This document shows positions 23,834 to 36,000 of a stretch of DNA of 64,000 nt, piece after piece. Position numbers and translations under genes: made by a program. The number at the start of each line of letters is the position of its first letter. Within the stretch, counting starts at the first letter, position 1. The notes beneath the pieces were generated by a model. The model did not search any database and had not been told where the DNA came from. It saw only the letters and a list, made by a program, of their open reading frames with translations. Source of the DNA: Rotaria socialis (Eukaryota > Rotifera > Eurotatoria > Philodinida > Philodinidae); the NCBI GenBank assembly GCA_905331475.1, contig CAJNYU010002272.1:1-64000 (forward strand). Reading direction: 5' to 3'.

Positions 23834-25164
23834 TGTTTTTCGGTTAAATTAATAATTTAATAAAGGCTTATTTTTTTTTCTGAGTTTTATCTTAAAAATA
23901 AGAATTACTTTCCTATTTGGGATGCTGAGTAGAAAATGCCTAGAAAGAAATAAAAAATATTTGTGTTTTATTACGAATGATTACTCTTGTTTAATTTATA
24001 CCTGTAAGATTTAGTTTTTGAGTTTGTTCCCTATGTCTGTTGTGTACCAATTGATTATTCGTCAATAAACGATGAGATATTAGTTACAACAAGTAGCATC
24101 AATTAATGGACCTAAAATAAACAAACCTGTGTCATGTAGATTTTACTCAAGTAATAGATTTCAATAAATTGATGATCATTTAATTGTCTGTGTACAAACA
24201 TGCATGTCTGACAATAGAATTTTTTTTGATAGGGCAATCAAAATTACTATTGCTTTTGAGATTTCAACGAGATAAGCAATGGTCATATCCTAATCTACAT
24301 CTCTACTAGGTTAAGTGGTAAAAATAGCTGTTTGACAGCTAGACAATAAGTATCTATTTAACATAACAATCAATCATTTTAATGTATAGTATATACTCTA
24401 GGTTTTATAGCTATTATTGATGTTTAATTATTATTTTATATTTGAGTTGATATGATGCACTTCTTCAACAACCGATCTTCGATAAGACACTAGAATTATT
24501 TTCATAACAACGGTGTATATTGACTATTATTTCACTAACTAAACTTCTGTATTTGGTACATGTCTTTAATGTCATCTAAATGCTAGTGGTAGATTTTGGA
24601 AAAACTATGGAACATACGGTTAGACTCCTTTCAATATTGATTTCTTGTTATGTATGGGTGTTTGTTTTGTATTTTTAATGTTTGCTGTATATTCACCCCT
24701 TCAAAGATTGATAGGCTCACTACTGAGAGATGCAATAAAAACAACGACATAAATCAAACAAAAGAGATTCCCGTGACATGAACAGAGAAGGTTTGCCAAG
24801 CACAAGATTTAATAACACACTGTTGCCTTTGGATGCAGTATTTAAAAGAAAATTCTTTCGTTAAGTTAGTTTCATTCTATGAAATCTTACCTGACTCTTG
24901 AATACGAAACTCGCCCAAAATATTCATAAAGGTTTAAATCACAACTCTTAATTTGACATCTAAGAAATAAACAATCAAAAATAATTATTTGAATAAATTT
25001 TAGCTGATTTGTCAACAAATATTTCTTCTTTTTTTTATCTCAATGAACAACAGAAAAAAGAAACATTTCAAGAAGATATTCTCTGAGTATTTTGATTTGG
25101 AAAGTGAAAATTTTTTATTGCGATCATTGATTGATTGATTGACTGATTGAAAAATAAAATAAAA
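23834..25164. other. Intergenic, no gene recognised
   Basis: Spacer between DENND6 (3' end) and the ATMIN-like gene (5' end). A gattgattgactgattga repeat lies just before 25164. Nothing else supportable. Confidence 0.4.
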
Positions 25165-28100
25165 TTAAGATGAAGAAAGTCTTGAAGGCTTATTAAATAA
25201 TATTTTCATATCTTCAGATAAATTTTCATCAATAATAATTTTCATTTTTATTTTTAATTTTTCTAAATAATCACACTTTAATTTCTGATCAATTCTGATT
25301 AATAATTCATCATGTTTTGTTTCTATTCGTTGGATTAAATCTTTAAATTTAATAACTAAATCAATTAATTCTATTTCTGTTAATTGAGATATATTTAAAT
25401 CTTGTTCCAAACGGCAATATGCTATTTTTTCAATATATAATGAATATATCTTTGCATTAGCTTCTAGCCGCCGATGTGATAACCAAAGGCGAAAATTGGG
25501 TGTTGATAGAAAATGTTTATATAATTCTTTCCAATCACCTTTTAAACCAGATGTTAATTGTGGCCCATACTGATCAAGTGTTTTGAGAAATTCTTCGTTA
25601 TCGAATTCCTTTATTGTTGGCGGTTCACGGTTGGCTTGATAATATTTTCGTAATGGTAAGAGACTCGCAAAATAACGTTCTAGTGGTATGATAAAACTTT
25701 GTGTTAATTCAAGAAAAAAACGACGCAGTAACGTATTTTGTACTGTATCAGGCCGTTGGTTACTATTTGTCGATTGAAGTTTTCTTAATATTACTTTATC
25801 ACGCTGTAGGTATGATCTATATTTTGTATATAAACCAGCTTTCTTAACAAATGTTAAATGTGACGACTTATCGTTTAATGTACTCGTAGGTTTATATGGT
25901 TTGATGTTTGTTGAAATCTTCTTTTTCACTTTAATTGGAGCTTGTGGTGATGATGATAATTCAATACTATCTTCTAATTCATTAACAGATAGATTATCTT
26001 CATCATGTTCTACAAGAAGAAAATTTTCACGTTTTTTAATTGGCTTGCCTTGCTGATCGTCATCTACACGAATTATGTGTGGCCATTGATGAATAAGTTT
26101 AGCAAAAAATGGATTTGTAACACCAATGATAAATTGTGGTGGCGAGAATGAGGATTTCAGTGAAGAATTAAACGTGATTTCATGGAATTCACTGTTATGA
26201 ATTGTAAAAAATGGACGGTAATTATTTGCATATCGTAATGGCCATATGATATGAACTAAAAATAAAATTAAAAAATCTCAAGTCATAGCAGAGATAAAAG
26301 CTATGGAAATATTTCAAAAAAATTGATTTCCTTCTTTCATTGAATGATTGTCATTGAAAATTATTTTACTGTACGTAAAAATAAATAAAATGTCTAACGT
26401 AAAACGCTATAATCCAGACGTTTTCATGAGAAAATAAATGTTTGTCCGTTTATAAATATGACAAGTGGCATATTTTATACTAGGATCTCCATTTATTTCT
26501 GCGTATAATGTATTGATAAAAACCAAGTAAAGTCATAGGACATCTCTGTCGATACTCTTGATCAAATACTGAATGTTTATGGTTGAGAGAAAAGGGAGTG
26601 TCAACCAGAAAAGACGACGAAAATCCAGTTATGGTCTCATTAAAAACTACAACTCTATATACTATGTAAGTAACGCTTCATATTACAGACGCAAAATTAA
26701 CAAACTAATTGTTCGATAAATATTCAGCAATAGTATATACAAATATGTTAGCATATTTATGTTAATACCATATATGTCAAACTTGAAACTTGAATTCAAT
26801 TGAAAATTGAAATTTTCAATTTTCAACTTTTAAACCAATAGCATTCTGAATAATTGTGACTCATACATATATCGCTATGAGTTGAAAGTTGAAATTTTCT
26901 ATTTTCAACTGAATTCAAGTTTCAAGTTTGACACTACTGGTTAATACTAGAATAACTTTTACGATTGAGTTAGCTTTATTGGATGACTAGACAAGGGCTT
27001 GTCTACGTAACAGAATACTTTTTCTGTTCTTGTTTCTCTTACTTTACATCTCTATATACTAATGTAAATTGCTTCAGTGTAACCAAGAGTCGAATCGTAA
27101 CTAACTAGCATTTATAAATTTTTTTATCCACATTTATTAGATTTCAATTGAAATAATTCAAATGAGCAGGTTAATGACTGAAGTCTATGAAAAATATTTG
27201 CAAAACATTTTTTCTAATGCTATGACATCGTTGATATTGTCTAAATATTGTTCAAACATCAAGGGGGAAACGGCGGACTTGAAGTAGAAAAGTACGCCAA
27301 AGTACTTCAAAGTAGACTACTTGAAGTAGCTCAAAGTGCCATCCAAGTAGGAGCAAGCAGCTTAAAGTAACGTCAAGTTCAGGAAAATTTGAAGTTGAAA
27401 AGTACGTCAAAGTAAGCTACTTCAAATAGCTGAAAGCAACTTGAAGTAGCTCAGAGTAACTTCAAGTTCAAAAATTCAAAAGTCTGTCGTTTCCCATTTC
27501 TCAAACGTTCTCATTCATAATAGAAGTATCTTTATGCTTATTTTAACTGCGAACAAATCTAACTAATCATTCTCTATCGATTAAAAACAACCTCCTACCA
27601 AGCGCTTGAACAGTTTGTGAACATTTTGTTGGAAAATTCCCAACAATTGCAATTGGTTCATTAAGTAAAACTAATTCCCATAAAAGTTGAATATGATTTA
27701 AAACACATAACAATGATTGATACGTATTAACATCATATACCAATGGTATTAAGTATGGCAATTGTTGCTGTTGTTGTTCATTTTGTTTTACATATTCAAC
27801 AGGTTTATTGCTATTTTTACTCTAAATCAAATATTTCCTCAACAAAAATAAAACAACGGAAATAATCTGTTTACTTCATTATGTCCAGATGAATCTTTTG
27901 ATGGTGTATCAATATCAATATCATCATCTATAGGAAACTTAAATGAATGACTATGATTCTGATTATTCATTGTTTCATGAACGATGGAACGAAATTGAAC
28001 AAGATCTGATGATGAAAATGGTTTGTCACCATGTGTCGGAATGCGTACTTGAAGAACATTATCTAATAACGGTAATAATAACGTCTTTCCAGGCTCAGGT

Positions 28101-28852
28101 TCTGGCCATTGACAATCCATTAAATGACAACATGATTCTAAACTTGTTAGGCCATGTTCGAAATAGTTTATAGCAAGTCGATGAACAATTTTTAAAAAAA
28201 GCGAAATAAACGGTAATTTCGATAAAATAACAAATGATTTTTGAAAAAATCCTCGTGGTATATTTTTATCACGTATTTGACGAAAATTAACATAACCAAA
28301 TAATGAATTATGATCAATTTGTAATGCTGGTGGGACAATTGAATTATAATATTGATGATCTACGGTTAAATTTGATGATTCATGATTCATACGAAAATGA
28401 TATTGAAAGTCACCGAGACTTGTTGAATTCGTATCAGGAAATGATAAATAAGATAAGTTTAATTTTTCTTTGTCTGTTAATTTACAATGACTTGGTAGAA
28501 GTAACTCGATAGATTGTCCTAATTCAAGATCAAATGTTACAATAGCAATACCATAGAACCATTTGTGTAAACGATCCCATGGAAGAAATACGGATGCTGA
28601 TAATGAACCTGAATGTGAGGGTGATGATGTTGTGTTAGAAGTGCTAGTTGTTGATAACGAGGCTAGATTCGATGATGACGATGAACTGTTTAGACGAGCA
28701 CGAGTTAATCGACGTTCAACAGCTAACAGATCACGATCAGAATGAGACCGATGAAAACCAGACGAAGTTGGTGATAATGGAACAGTTAAATTCATGATGC
28801 TAAGAACAGAAAATAAGAATGAATACGATTGTTTTTCCGGCGAACGTGACAA
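25165..28852 (-). CDS. DENND6: DENN domain-containing protein 6 (Rab14-type GEF)
   Basis: DENND6 proteins are guanine-nucleotide exchange factors for Rab14 on endocytic recycling membranes. The upstream exons give a Ser-rich N-terminus, then WFYGIAIVTFDLELGQSIE, KLTDKEKLNLSYLSFPD and GFFQKSFVILSKLPF, the u-DENN/DENN start. After a 1343-bp intron (26256-27598) come IIWPLRYANNYRPFFTIH, VTNPFFAKLIHQWPHIIR and, in the last exon, RRFFLELTQSFIIPLERYF and GPQLTSGLKGDWKELYKHFL, matching the conserved C-terminal half. It ends at 25165 (SRLSSS). Start could be Met 28852 or Met 28795 (MNLTVPLSP); the second lies closer to the conserved core. About 700 residues, in keeping with the family. No lesion seen. 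The long intron holds two small transposons. Confidence 0.92.
26775..26933. mobile_element. 159-bp fold-back element in the DENND6 intron
   Basis: The ends are inverted copies: tgtcaaacttgaaacttg at 26775 and its complement ending at 26933. The match continues inward for about 50 bases (gaattcaRttgaaaa ... ttcaacttt) around a spacer of some 50 bases. No coding. The flanks show similar ttaatac words on both sides, but no clean target duplication. Confidence 0.7.
27265..27495. mobile_element. 231-bp element with GGGAAACG ends and AAGTA-rich interior
   Basis: The left end is gggaaacggcggactt. The right end, reverse complemented, is gggaaacgacagactt, differing at two positions. The interior is built from repeated words such as aaagtacttcaaagtag, cttgaagtagc and aagtacgtcaaagta. 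Non-coding. It lies in the long DENND6 intron close to the 5' splice site at 27598. Confidence 0.65.
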
Positions 28853-30102
28853 ACAAGGGAGACTTGAATGCTATCAAAAATGCATGTACTTTTTTTCAAG
28901 GAACATGACGATGATGATGATAAGGATATTTATTTAAACTCCATTATCATCATGCGTCATGGTCCAGGAATCAAAATTGATCACGTATGGAATGTCAGGA
29001 AACGATTTCTTCGCTCAATCTGGCTCTACAAAATAACGCTTCAGGAACCATGATATTTTTGAATAAATAATAGCTTTTCTGTTTATAAAACGTATAGAAG
29101 AAAAAAGAAAAAGTTCTATTTTTTAACAAATTTTTTTCTGTTAATATCGATTCCCTAATGCATCTTGCGAAGCATTCAACTATTTAAGCAGATGTCAAGT
29201 TACGCTTTAATTCATCGTATTTCAATCAAATTTTTCATGTCAAACGATATTTGAAACTACAAAATTATAAGAATTCTAACTCAATCTTTTTTAGAAGTAA
29301 ACTCTGAATCAAATAAATATAATTTGTAAATCAAATGCCTATTCAGAAAGTAACATAGGAATATACTTAGAATACAAATTTATCCTATTATAGCCTGTAA
29401 ATCATTCTATAAATAAAATCAATCTTTTCTTTTTTCGTTACTTAATTCCTAATTTATATATAATTTTCTGTGCTTGATTATATTGTTGTTATTAAAAGCA
29501 AAGCTTTATCAAGAATTAAATATTAAAGATCAATTATATAATAAAAGCAGGTTACTTTTAGAAACAAAACTACCGAGGTTATGTATTCATTATCTACTCA
29601 CTATTTTATGATTAGTTATTTTAATTACAAAGAGATATCGATGGATTTCGGTTTGTTCAAAACCTTAAACTATTTATTCTTCGTTCTTTGTTTTACTTTC
29701 ACCACATGATTCATGTTACGATGAATATTGACTCTCATGAGACACATATTTTTTTTTGTTGACTAGGCTTCGTATTTATAAAAAAAACATTTAATCCAAA
29801 GAAAATATTTTCATTAAGGAAGACTTACTTTCTTAATTTTCGTCGTTGATCATGTCTAAAATAAGCGAATAGAAAAACAAGTAATACATAAAGACAAACT
29901 CAAAAAAGATACACCATAATGTCTTTTTCTTTTTAATATTGTCACAAATCGAAAGTTTCTGAATACAAAGCAGATCACATGAAATGAAAAATATAAACAC
30001 AGCAAAACAAAAGAAAAATACACACTGTTGCACAACAAATAACTATGGCTAATGAAGAAAAAACAAATAACACGAGTAATAATAATAATACTGCTCTTCT
30101 TT
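28853..30102. other. Intergenic between CREB-like and DENND6 genes
   Basis: AT-rich. Short ORFs on both strands (for example 28868-29053 and 29833-30038) look like chance frames. Minus-strand DNA just left of 30103 would hold the 3' UTR of the bZIP gene. Confidence 0.4.
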
Positions 30103-30296
30103 CTAACGGACTGTTGATGTTGTTGTAGTTTTTGAATTATTTTTATTATTTGTTTCTTCTCGTTGACAATAAAGTTCTTTTAATTGTCTTAATTCTTCGA
30201 TTAATGCCTTATTTTGATTTTCAAGTACAGCAACACGTTCTTCGAGGCATTTTATATATTCTTTCTTTTTACGGCGACATTCACGTGCTGCTTCAC

Positions 30297-30328
<32 letters not shown>

Positions 30329-31735
30329 ACAACAAAAAGTAAAAGAAATGATAAGAAAGAAAGAAAGAAAATAAGAACCAATTTGATAATAGTCTTACCG
30401 ATTCTTTTGTAGACGCATTTCTCGTTTGCGTGTTGGATCATTACCTTCTCCATGTCGTCGTGTTGGATGATGTAGATGTGAATGAAGATGATGATGTTGA
30501 CTTGACGATGGAGGATTTGAAGAGTTAGAGGAAGATGAAGGTGATGGCAAATCAGTATTTGATGATGGGTTTAATTTGTAATTTGATGCTAGATCACTTA
30601 AACCTGAAATTTCAAAAGCAAACGATTAAAGATATATGATTTGAAACAGATACAATCACAGTACTAAATTTCAATATTCTAATAGAAAATTTTTAGATTA
30701 TCGGTTGTGTAAATTGACTTTTTCAACGTAAATCACTCTCTGAAAACTATGCGAATGAAAATTCTTATTTTGTAGACAAAGTATGAAAGGATACTTCGAT
30801 TCGAGTACAAAAGATTTAAAAATAATATTTGACAAAATTCAGGAACATATGCTGCATTAAACAAAATCATCAAATATTTCACTATTATCTTTAGCTAAAA
30901 ATAGCAATATGATAAATGATCAATTTCACGTGTGACTGACTACCAAGTCTTTTTTTTCTGTAATGATGCACATATAGCACATATGATTCTAATTAATTAT
31001 AGACTATTATAGAGTTCGTGATGAATCTAATATATTTTTTGTAAATTTATTCATTGTCCCAATCTTATTTATTCATATTTCAATGACAATCAACAGGAAT
31101 TTGAATGCTCAAGATTTCTTTATCTGCTTAAAATTTTTGATCTGTAGATTGCAATAACAATCTTATTTTAACCAAAAGAACTAATTATCTGGAAATTTAT
31201 CTTAAAAATGTATTTGTACCTGACACAAAATATGATCCAGTATTGTCGGATAAATGATTTGGATTCAATGTTGACATAAGATGACTACCAGTATTTGACA
31301 TTGTGATACTTGATAGACTATTTAGAGTTTCACGTGATGCTAGATGAGCAGGAGTTACTACTAAGACGAAGATTATCATATTTTTATTTTTATTTTGTAA
31401 AAAAAGTACACTACCAGACAGGGGTGGTGATAATTGAGTGAGATTTGTTTTCAAATCCTTCTTGTTTTATTCCTTCACTGGATAGCGTACTAAAGTTAAA
31501 TAAAAGAGAATAATATCACAATTGTTTATTGTTTAATACTTGATAATGGATTGAGTAGTAACCAAATTATTCGAATAGGTTTTATTTGCTTTTGTTTTAT
31601 AGTGTCTAATAATAATATATCAAAGTTTACAGAAAGTGCAATAAAAAAAAATGAATGGGAGATATTACTTTTAATATTTGAACTGTTAGTTAACGATGAA
31701 ACACTTGAAATATGTATCTGATTGTTGTTTTCCAT
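30103..31735 (-). CDS. CREB: CREB/CREM/ATF1-family bZIP transcription factor
   Basis: The C-terminal bZIP is nearly invariant: KREMRLQKNR, then REAARECRRKKKEYIKCLEE, VAVLENQNKALIEELRQLK and ELYCQ. The intron splits the basic region at the NR/EAAREC junction (AATCG|GTAAG ... CTAG|T), a position typical of the family. Upstream exons encode a Ser/Asn/His-rich region (SSNSSNPPSSSQHHHLHSH), a Ser/Thr-rich segment (ITMSNTGSHLMSTLNPNHLS) and a short acidic piece (TLSSEGIKQEGFENKS). I do not find the kinase-inducible RRPSY motif that gives PKA control in CREB1, so this may be a short or divergent isoform, or that exon is missed. The N-terminal exon at 31735 (MENNNQIHISS) is tentative because its junction phase does not fit cleanly. 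The gene ends at 30103. Confidence 0.88.
30300..30330. repeat. Trinucleotide (AAT)n microsatellite at a splice acceptor
   Basis: About nine AAT units on the plus strand. Read on the coding strand they form ATT repeats directly before the AG acceptor of the last bZIP exon. Confidence 0.8.
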
Positions 31736-32059
31736 TAAAATAAAATGAATTCAAATGGGTAAACATGCTGAATGTAAAATATCAATTGTCGGAAAAAATA
31801 CAAAACAATATCAAACATGAAAGTTATGTTTCCTGATGGTAAATAAAAATAAAGATAAACGGTTTTAGTAATTCTATAATAAAACTATTTTTAGATTTAG
31901 AACACACGGAAGTTTATAACTATTAAATAAACTGTTTTTTTTTCTGACAGTTTTACATTCATATGACGTCATTAGATAGCCTTCATATTTTCATTCGTTA
32001 AGAAAGTAATGCAATGAAAACTAATTATGTATTTCGGGAAAATCTTTAATTTATAATTA

Positions 32060-32508
32060 TCAAATATCAATAAACGATTATTTATTTAATCCATCTGTAC
32101 CTAATGAAATTGTTCAAGTGTTATGTAAAATAAAATCACCTCGATTGTGGCGACATCATCGTTATTCAGACTCAGAAAGAATTACTAGAAAACACGAGCG
32201 GTTGAGAAATCTCGAAGAACCGAAAGTAGAAACACGCATAGAATAAAGATCAATAATATCAATGTATCATATAAAAAGAAGCATTTACAGTCACTAAACA
32301 TAATTTAGAGAATTCACAAAGTTCACTCTGAAAAGAGTCACAATATTCATCATAGATCATTGTTGGAACCCGTATCACACGATTTATCGAAATTTGAATA
32401 TTTGTATCAGACTACTGAGCAATAGATATTTCTCCATATCAATGGCACCGTGGCATCCGCACTCGTCGATCTGAAGAAGAATTTAACAATGCAATAAGTT
32501 CATTCTAA
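32060..32508 (+). pseudogene. Unrecognised small plus-strand gene, two exons, one frameshift
   Basis: Exon 1, open from at least 32060, encodes LFNPSVPNEIVQVLCKIK, SPRLWRHHRYSDSERITRK and HERLRNLEEPK, ending at 32225 before GTAGAA. A phase-0 intron (32226-32308, ending taatttag) joins it to RIHKVHSEKSHNIHHRS ... FEYLYQTTEQ. There the frame stops. One added A at 32421-32422 would continue as IDISPYQWHRGIRTRRSEE and EFNNAISSF up to TAA 32506-32508. The charged, Arg/His-rich, low-hydrophobic composition is unlike chance ORFs here, and splice and frame agree. No start codon or family was identified. The gene may be incomplete at its 5' end. Confidence 0.4.
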
Positions 32509-33077
32509 ATGTGTACAACATCTAAAGATTTCTTCGATTATTTTCTAATGACAATTTTCAGAATTATGAGCACATGCCTATAAAGCTTACAAAGTATCTT
32601 GATGGTCTGTAAAGTTTATCATAAACTCACAAGCGAAAAGAAACATAGATCGGATGCATGTTGGTCTTATTAATATATCTTCAATTTCTTAGTTCAAAGA
32701 AATAGAATTTTATACTAAAATATATTTGTTATTTTTGTTGTATTCTACAGTTGTTAACATAGAAATAGTTATCTGACAAATTGACTATTGATTTTTGTCG
32801 TATTCATAAGTACGACGAATAAAGTTTTCAGTAAAAACACACTTAAAGCATACGTGATGCTTTGTAGCATATCAATCCTTTATATATTTGCATTTCATGC
32901 TCATGGAGTTTTCCATCGTGCAATATCCTTTATTTAAAATCTTCATAGAAACATATGTGTTTTATTCATTTATTCATCATCGATAAATTTACTTTTTCTT
33001 AGCAGCGGAAAAAAAAGAATAATAATCATTGTGTTGACATGCTTGAACTTGTATTTTATTTTCCTTCTTCCTCATTG
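32509..33077. other. Intergenic, no gene recognised
   Basis: AT-rich spacer between the small plus-strand gene and the 3' end of the PTPRN-like gene. The two units converge here. Confidence 0.4.
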
Positions 33078-36000
33078 TCAATCTTTTTGAGACAACGCTT
33101 TTAATAAATCGGTAGCCTCTTCGGCTACAGCACTGAAGACGAATTCAAATTGCTCCTAAATAAAATTAATGTTCTTTATTTTATTTAAAAATTTACTATC
33201 TCCGTACTTTTGTTTTAATCATTTTATCTCGTTGGCCACGAATATGTTCAAGTGTAGCAGGAATATTTATTTCTCGTGCTCCTCTCTGAATACAATTTAA
33301 GACAATATCGAGTACTAGATAAGTACCAGTACGTCCAACACCATCACTTAATAAGACAAAAAAAATCTTTAATGAAAATTTTTTTCATTATATAATCAGC
33401 ACATACTTGCAGTGAACAATAAGCGGTGCCGATGTTCCACGACAACATTTGTTCACTTTTCTATAAATATAAGGAAAAAAGAAGTAAAGGCTAGATTAGA
33501 GTACATAAAGCTTTTCTTTTCTTTTCTTTTCTTTACAGTCATATAAAATTATGTTAATAAATATAATTCTCATCAGGTCGCTTTTGTCACTATGCAATTA
33601 TTTCTTTTCCAAATTGCATAATTTCCAAAAGCTGCCGAAAGAGAAATGCATGTCTTTTGTATGGTGCCTGTAAATGTCCATTAATTAAAGAAAACTATCA
33701 TAATAATATTAATCTTTCTTTCTCTCTTTTTTTTACCATGATCTTTCATAGAATGAATGCAGTTTTCTTCGATGCGTATGTCTCTTTCTCTCTCTTTTTC
33801 TTACATAAAAATCTACGAATAGAACTTAATCACGTGTATGCATACTTCTATGTAATTGCATCTCAAGTGCTAAATTATTCTTTTTTTTTTGTCTCTGATT
33901 AGTTTCAACCTAATGAATAAGGATAGAACAATTATTTTATTCGTTTTAAATACATAGCTATTTACTTGTTTAATCAAACGTACCGTCGAAAGTCAAGTAT
34001 AGCTTTAGTTGATGGTGGATTACATAATTCATCCCAGGTCAGAAAATGAAATTGTGTTATAGTACGTGTTTCCATGGTTTGAATATTTGCGAAATAAAAA
34101 TTTCGAACAACATAATCATCCGAATATATATGTTCCGAAACAAGATTAACCTTTGTAATAAATAAAACAAAAAATATATTTAAATTAATTTTTATATTTT
34201 TAAATAAATCTCAAATACTTCAAAATCATCATATTGTATAGAACCTTCTACTGGCCAATAATGATGGCACATTGTAATACCATTTTCAACTAAAGAAAAA
34301 ATTATTAGAAATTTTCATATTGAAAACAATAGCATTGATACAACATACTAGGTCGAGTTAACGCTACAATCACACATGAACCTTGTTCCCAAACCATTTG
34401 CCAAAATGCATTGGTTGTGTTCGACATTGGACCTTGCGTTGCGATATATTTGCATTTTGGATCAGAATCAAACTAATTAAAATAGATCGGGTTTATATAT
34501 TGTTCGTCTTTTCTTTTCTTTTTTTTTCTTCATTAAACTTACAATTGTACTTGCATTAATATAATCACTATTGTCATCGCTTGCCAGTTGAACACGATTA
34601 TGATCATCTGCAGACCACAGATAGAAGAAGAAGAAGAAGAAGAAAAAAAAAAGAAAGATACAAGATACTTTTTCTGATGGTGATGATGATGTTTCAATTT
34701 GAATTCTGAGATAGTATTGAACACATGCACAAAGAAAATCTTCTTATGAATGCAAGGAAAAAGGAAACTAAAAGGAGTTATCCTACTCGAATTTCGATTA
34801 TCAACTCTAATTAAAGAAGGCATGAAAAGAAAGACGAGCTAAAGCTATGTTTACCTTTCTTTTCTTCTGCTTCTTCTTATTGTATTCTTTAATATAAGTG
34901 CTTCCCTATGCATCTTCACATAAATATGAGAGAGAGATGCTTTTGGATAGTTATATTTAACATATGCGACCCAATGGCAGCGGCATGGATAAAACATACC
35001 CGTATAATATAAAAGCGAGACGAAAAGTGAACATAAGAGGAAATAAATGTCAACTGATGTACGTACATATATGCATCAGTCATTAAATTAATAAAAAGGT
35101 CACGATCTAGATAGTTTTAACTTACACGGTATGCAATCCATATAGCGATTCTTGTGTTCATTCATTTCTAAAAGTGCTACAGAACATGATGTTGTTGCTT
35201 GTTCATCATCGAGTTTATTGGCACAAAATGATTCCCATTCGGATTCTAAACGATTTCGATTGCATAGATGATCTTCTACATAAGACTAAAAATAGATTTT
35301 TTTTTGCATGAATACGAAAAATATCGAAAAAATCTATCAAAATCTACATACTAGAATCAAATGACCTACCATAATATCCACATTTAACGAAGTAGCCGAT
35401 TCATCGGCGTAAGCTGAGGTTGAACTTCGTGATGATGAAACTTCACTAATACGTTTTGCCTTACTATTGACTGGTACTGTTTGCGTACCTAAACTACTTG
35501 TTTTCTGTACTTCGCCACTTGTTGTTGTTGTTGTTGTTGCTGTTGGTTGGATAATTAGTTGGCGAAAATACTTTGAAAAGAGAAATATTAAGTCTGAATT
35601 TTTGTTAAAATCGTTTTTTCATTTTACTTCAGAATAACCACTTGAAGAATCTTTCTGATGTATTATTTCAGTCATCTTATTCAGAATACGATCATTGCGT
35701 TTCATAAGATACAGTAAGACAAACGAACACATAATAAAAAGAATCCAAAGACAAGTAACCCACGTGACAATTGCCAAACGTGAACCATTTTGCTGTTCAA
35801 CTGCCAATTTAGTACCCTTTTAGAAGAAGAGAAAAAGCTTCTCTGTTGTTTGTTCTCTTCATTTTTTTTTGATAGTTTATCTTTTATTTCATTGGAGAAA
35901 TCCTATTATATTGATTTTTTATTTTTTCACTTACGATTTTAACATAACAGGTTGCACATAATTATTTAAAAGTTTCGGACAAAAAAAAAGAAGAAATGAT

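Noticed and set aside
28303-28745. Plus-strand ORFs over the DENND6 N-terminal exon
   Set aside because: Complement shadows of a coding exon with strong family support on the minus strand.
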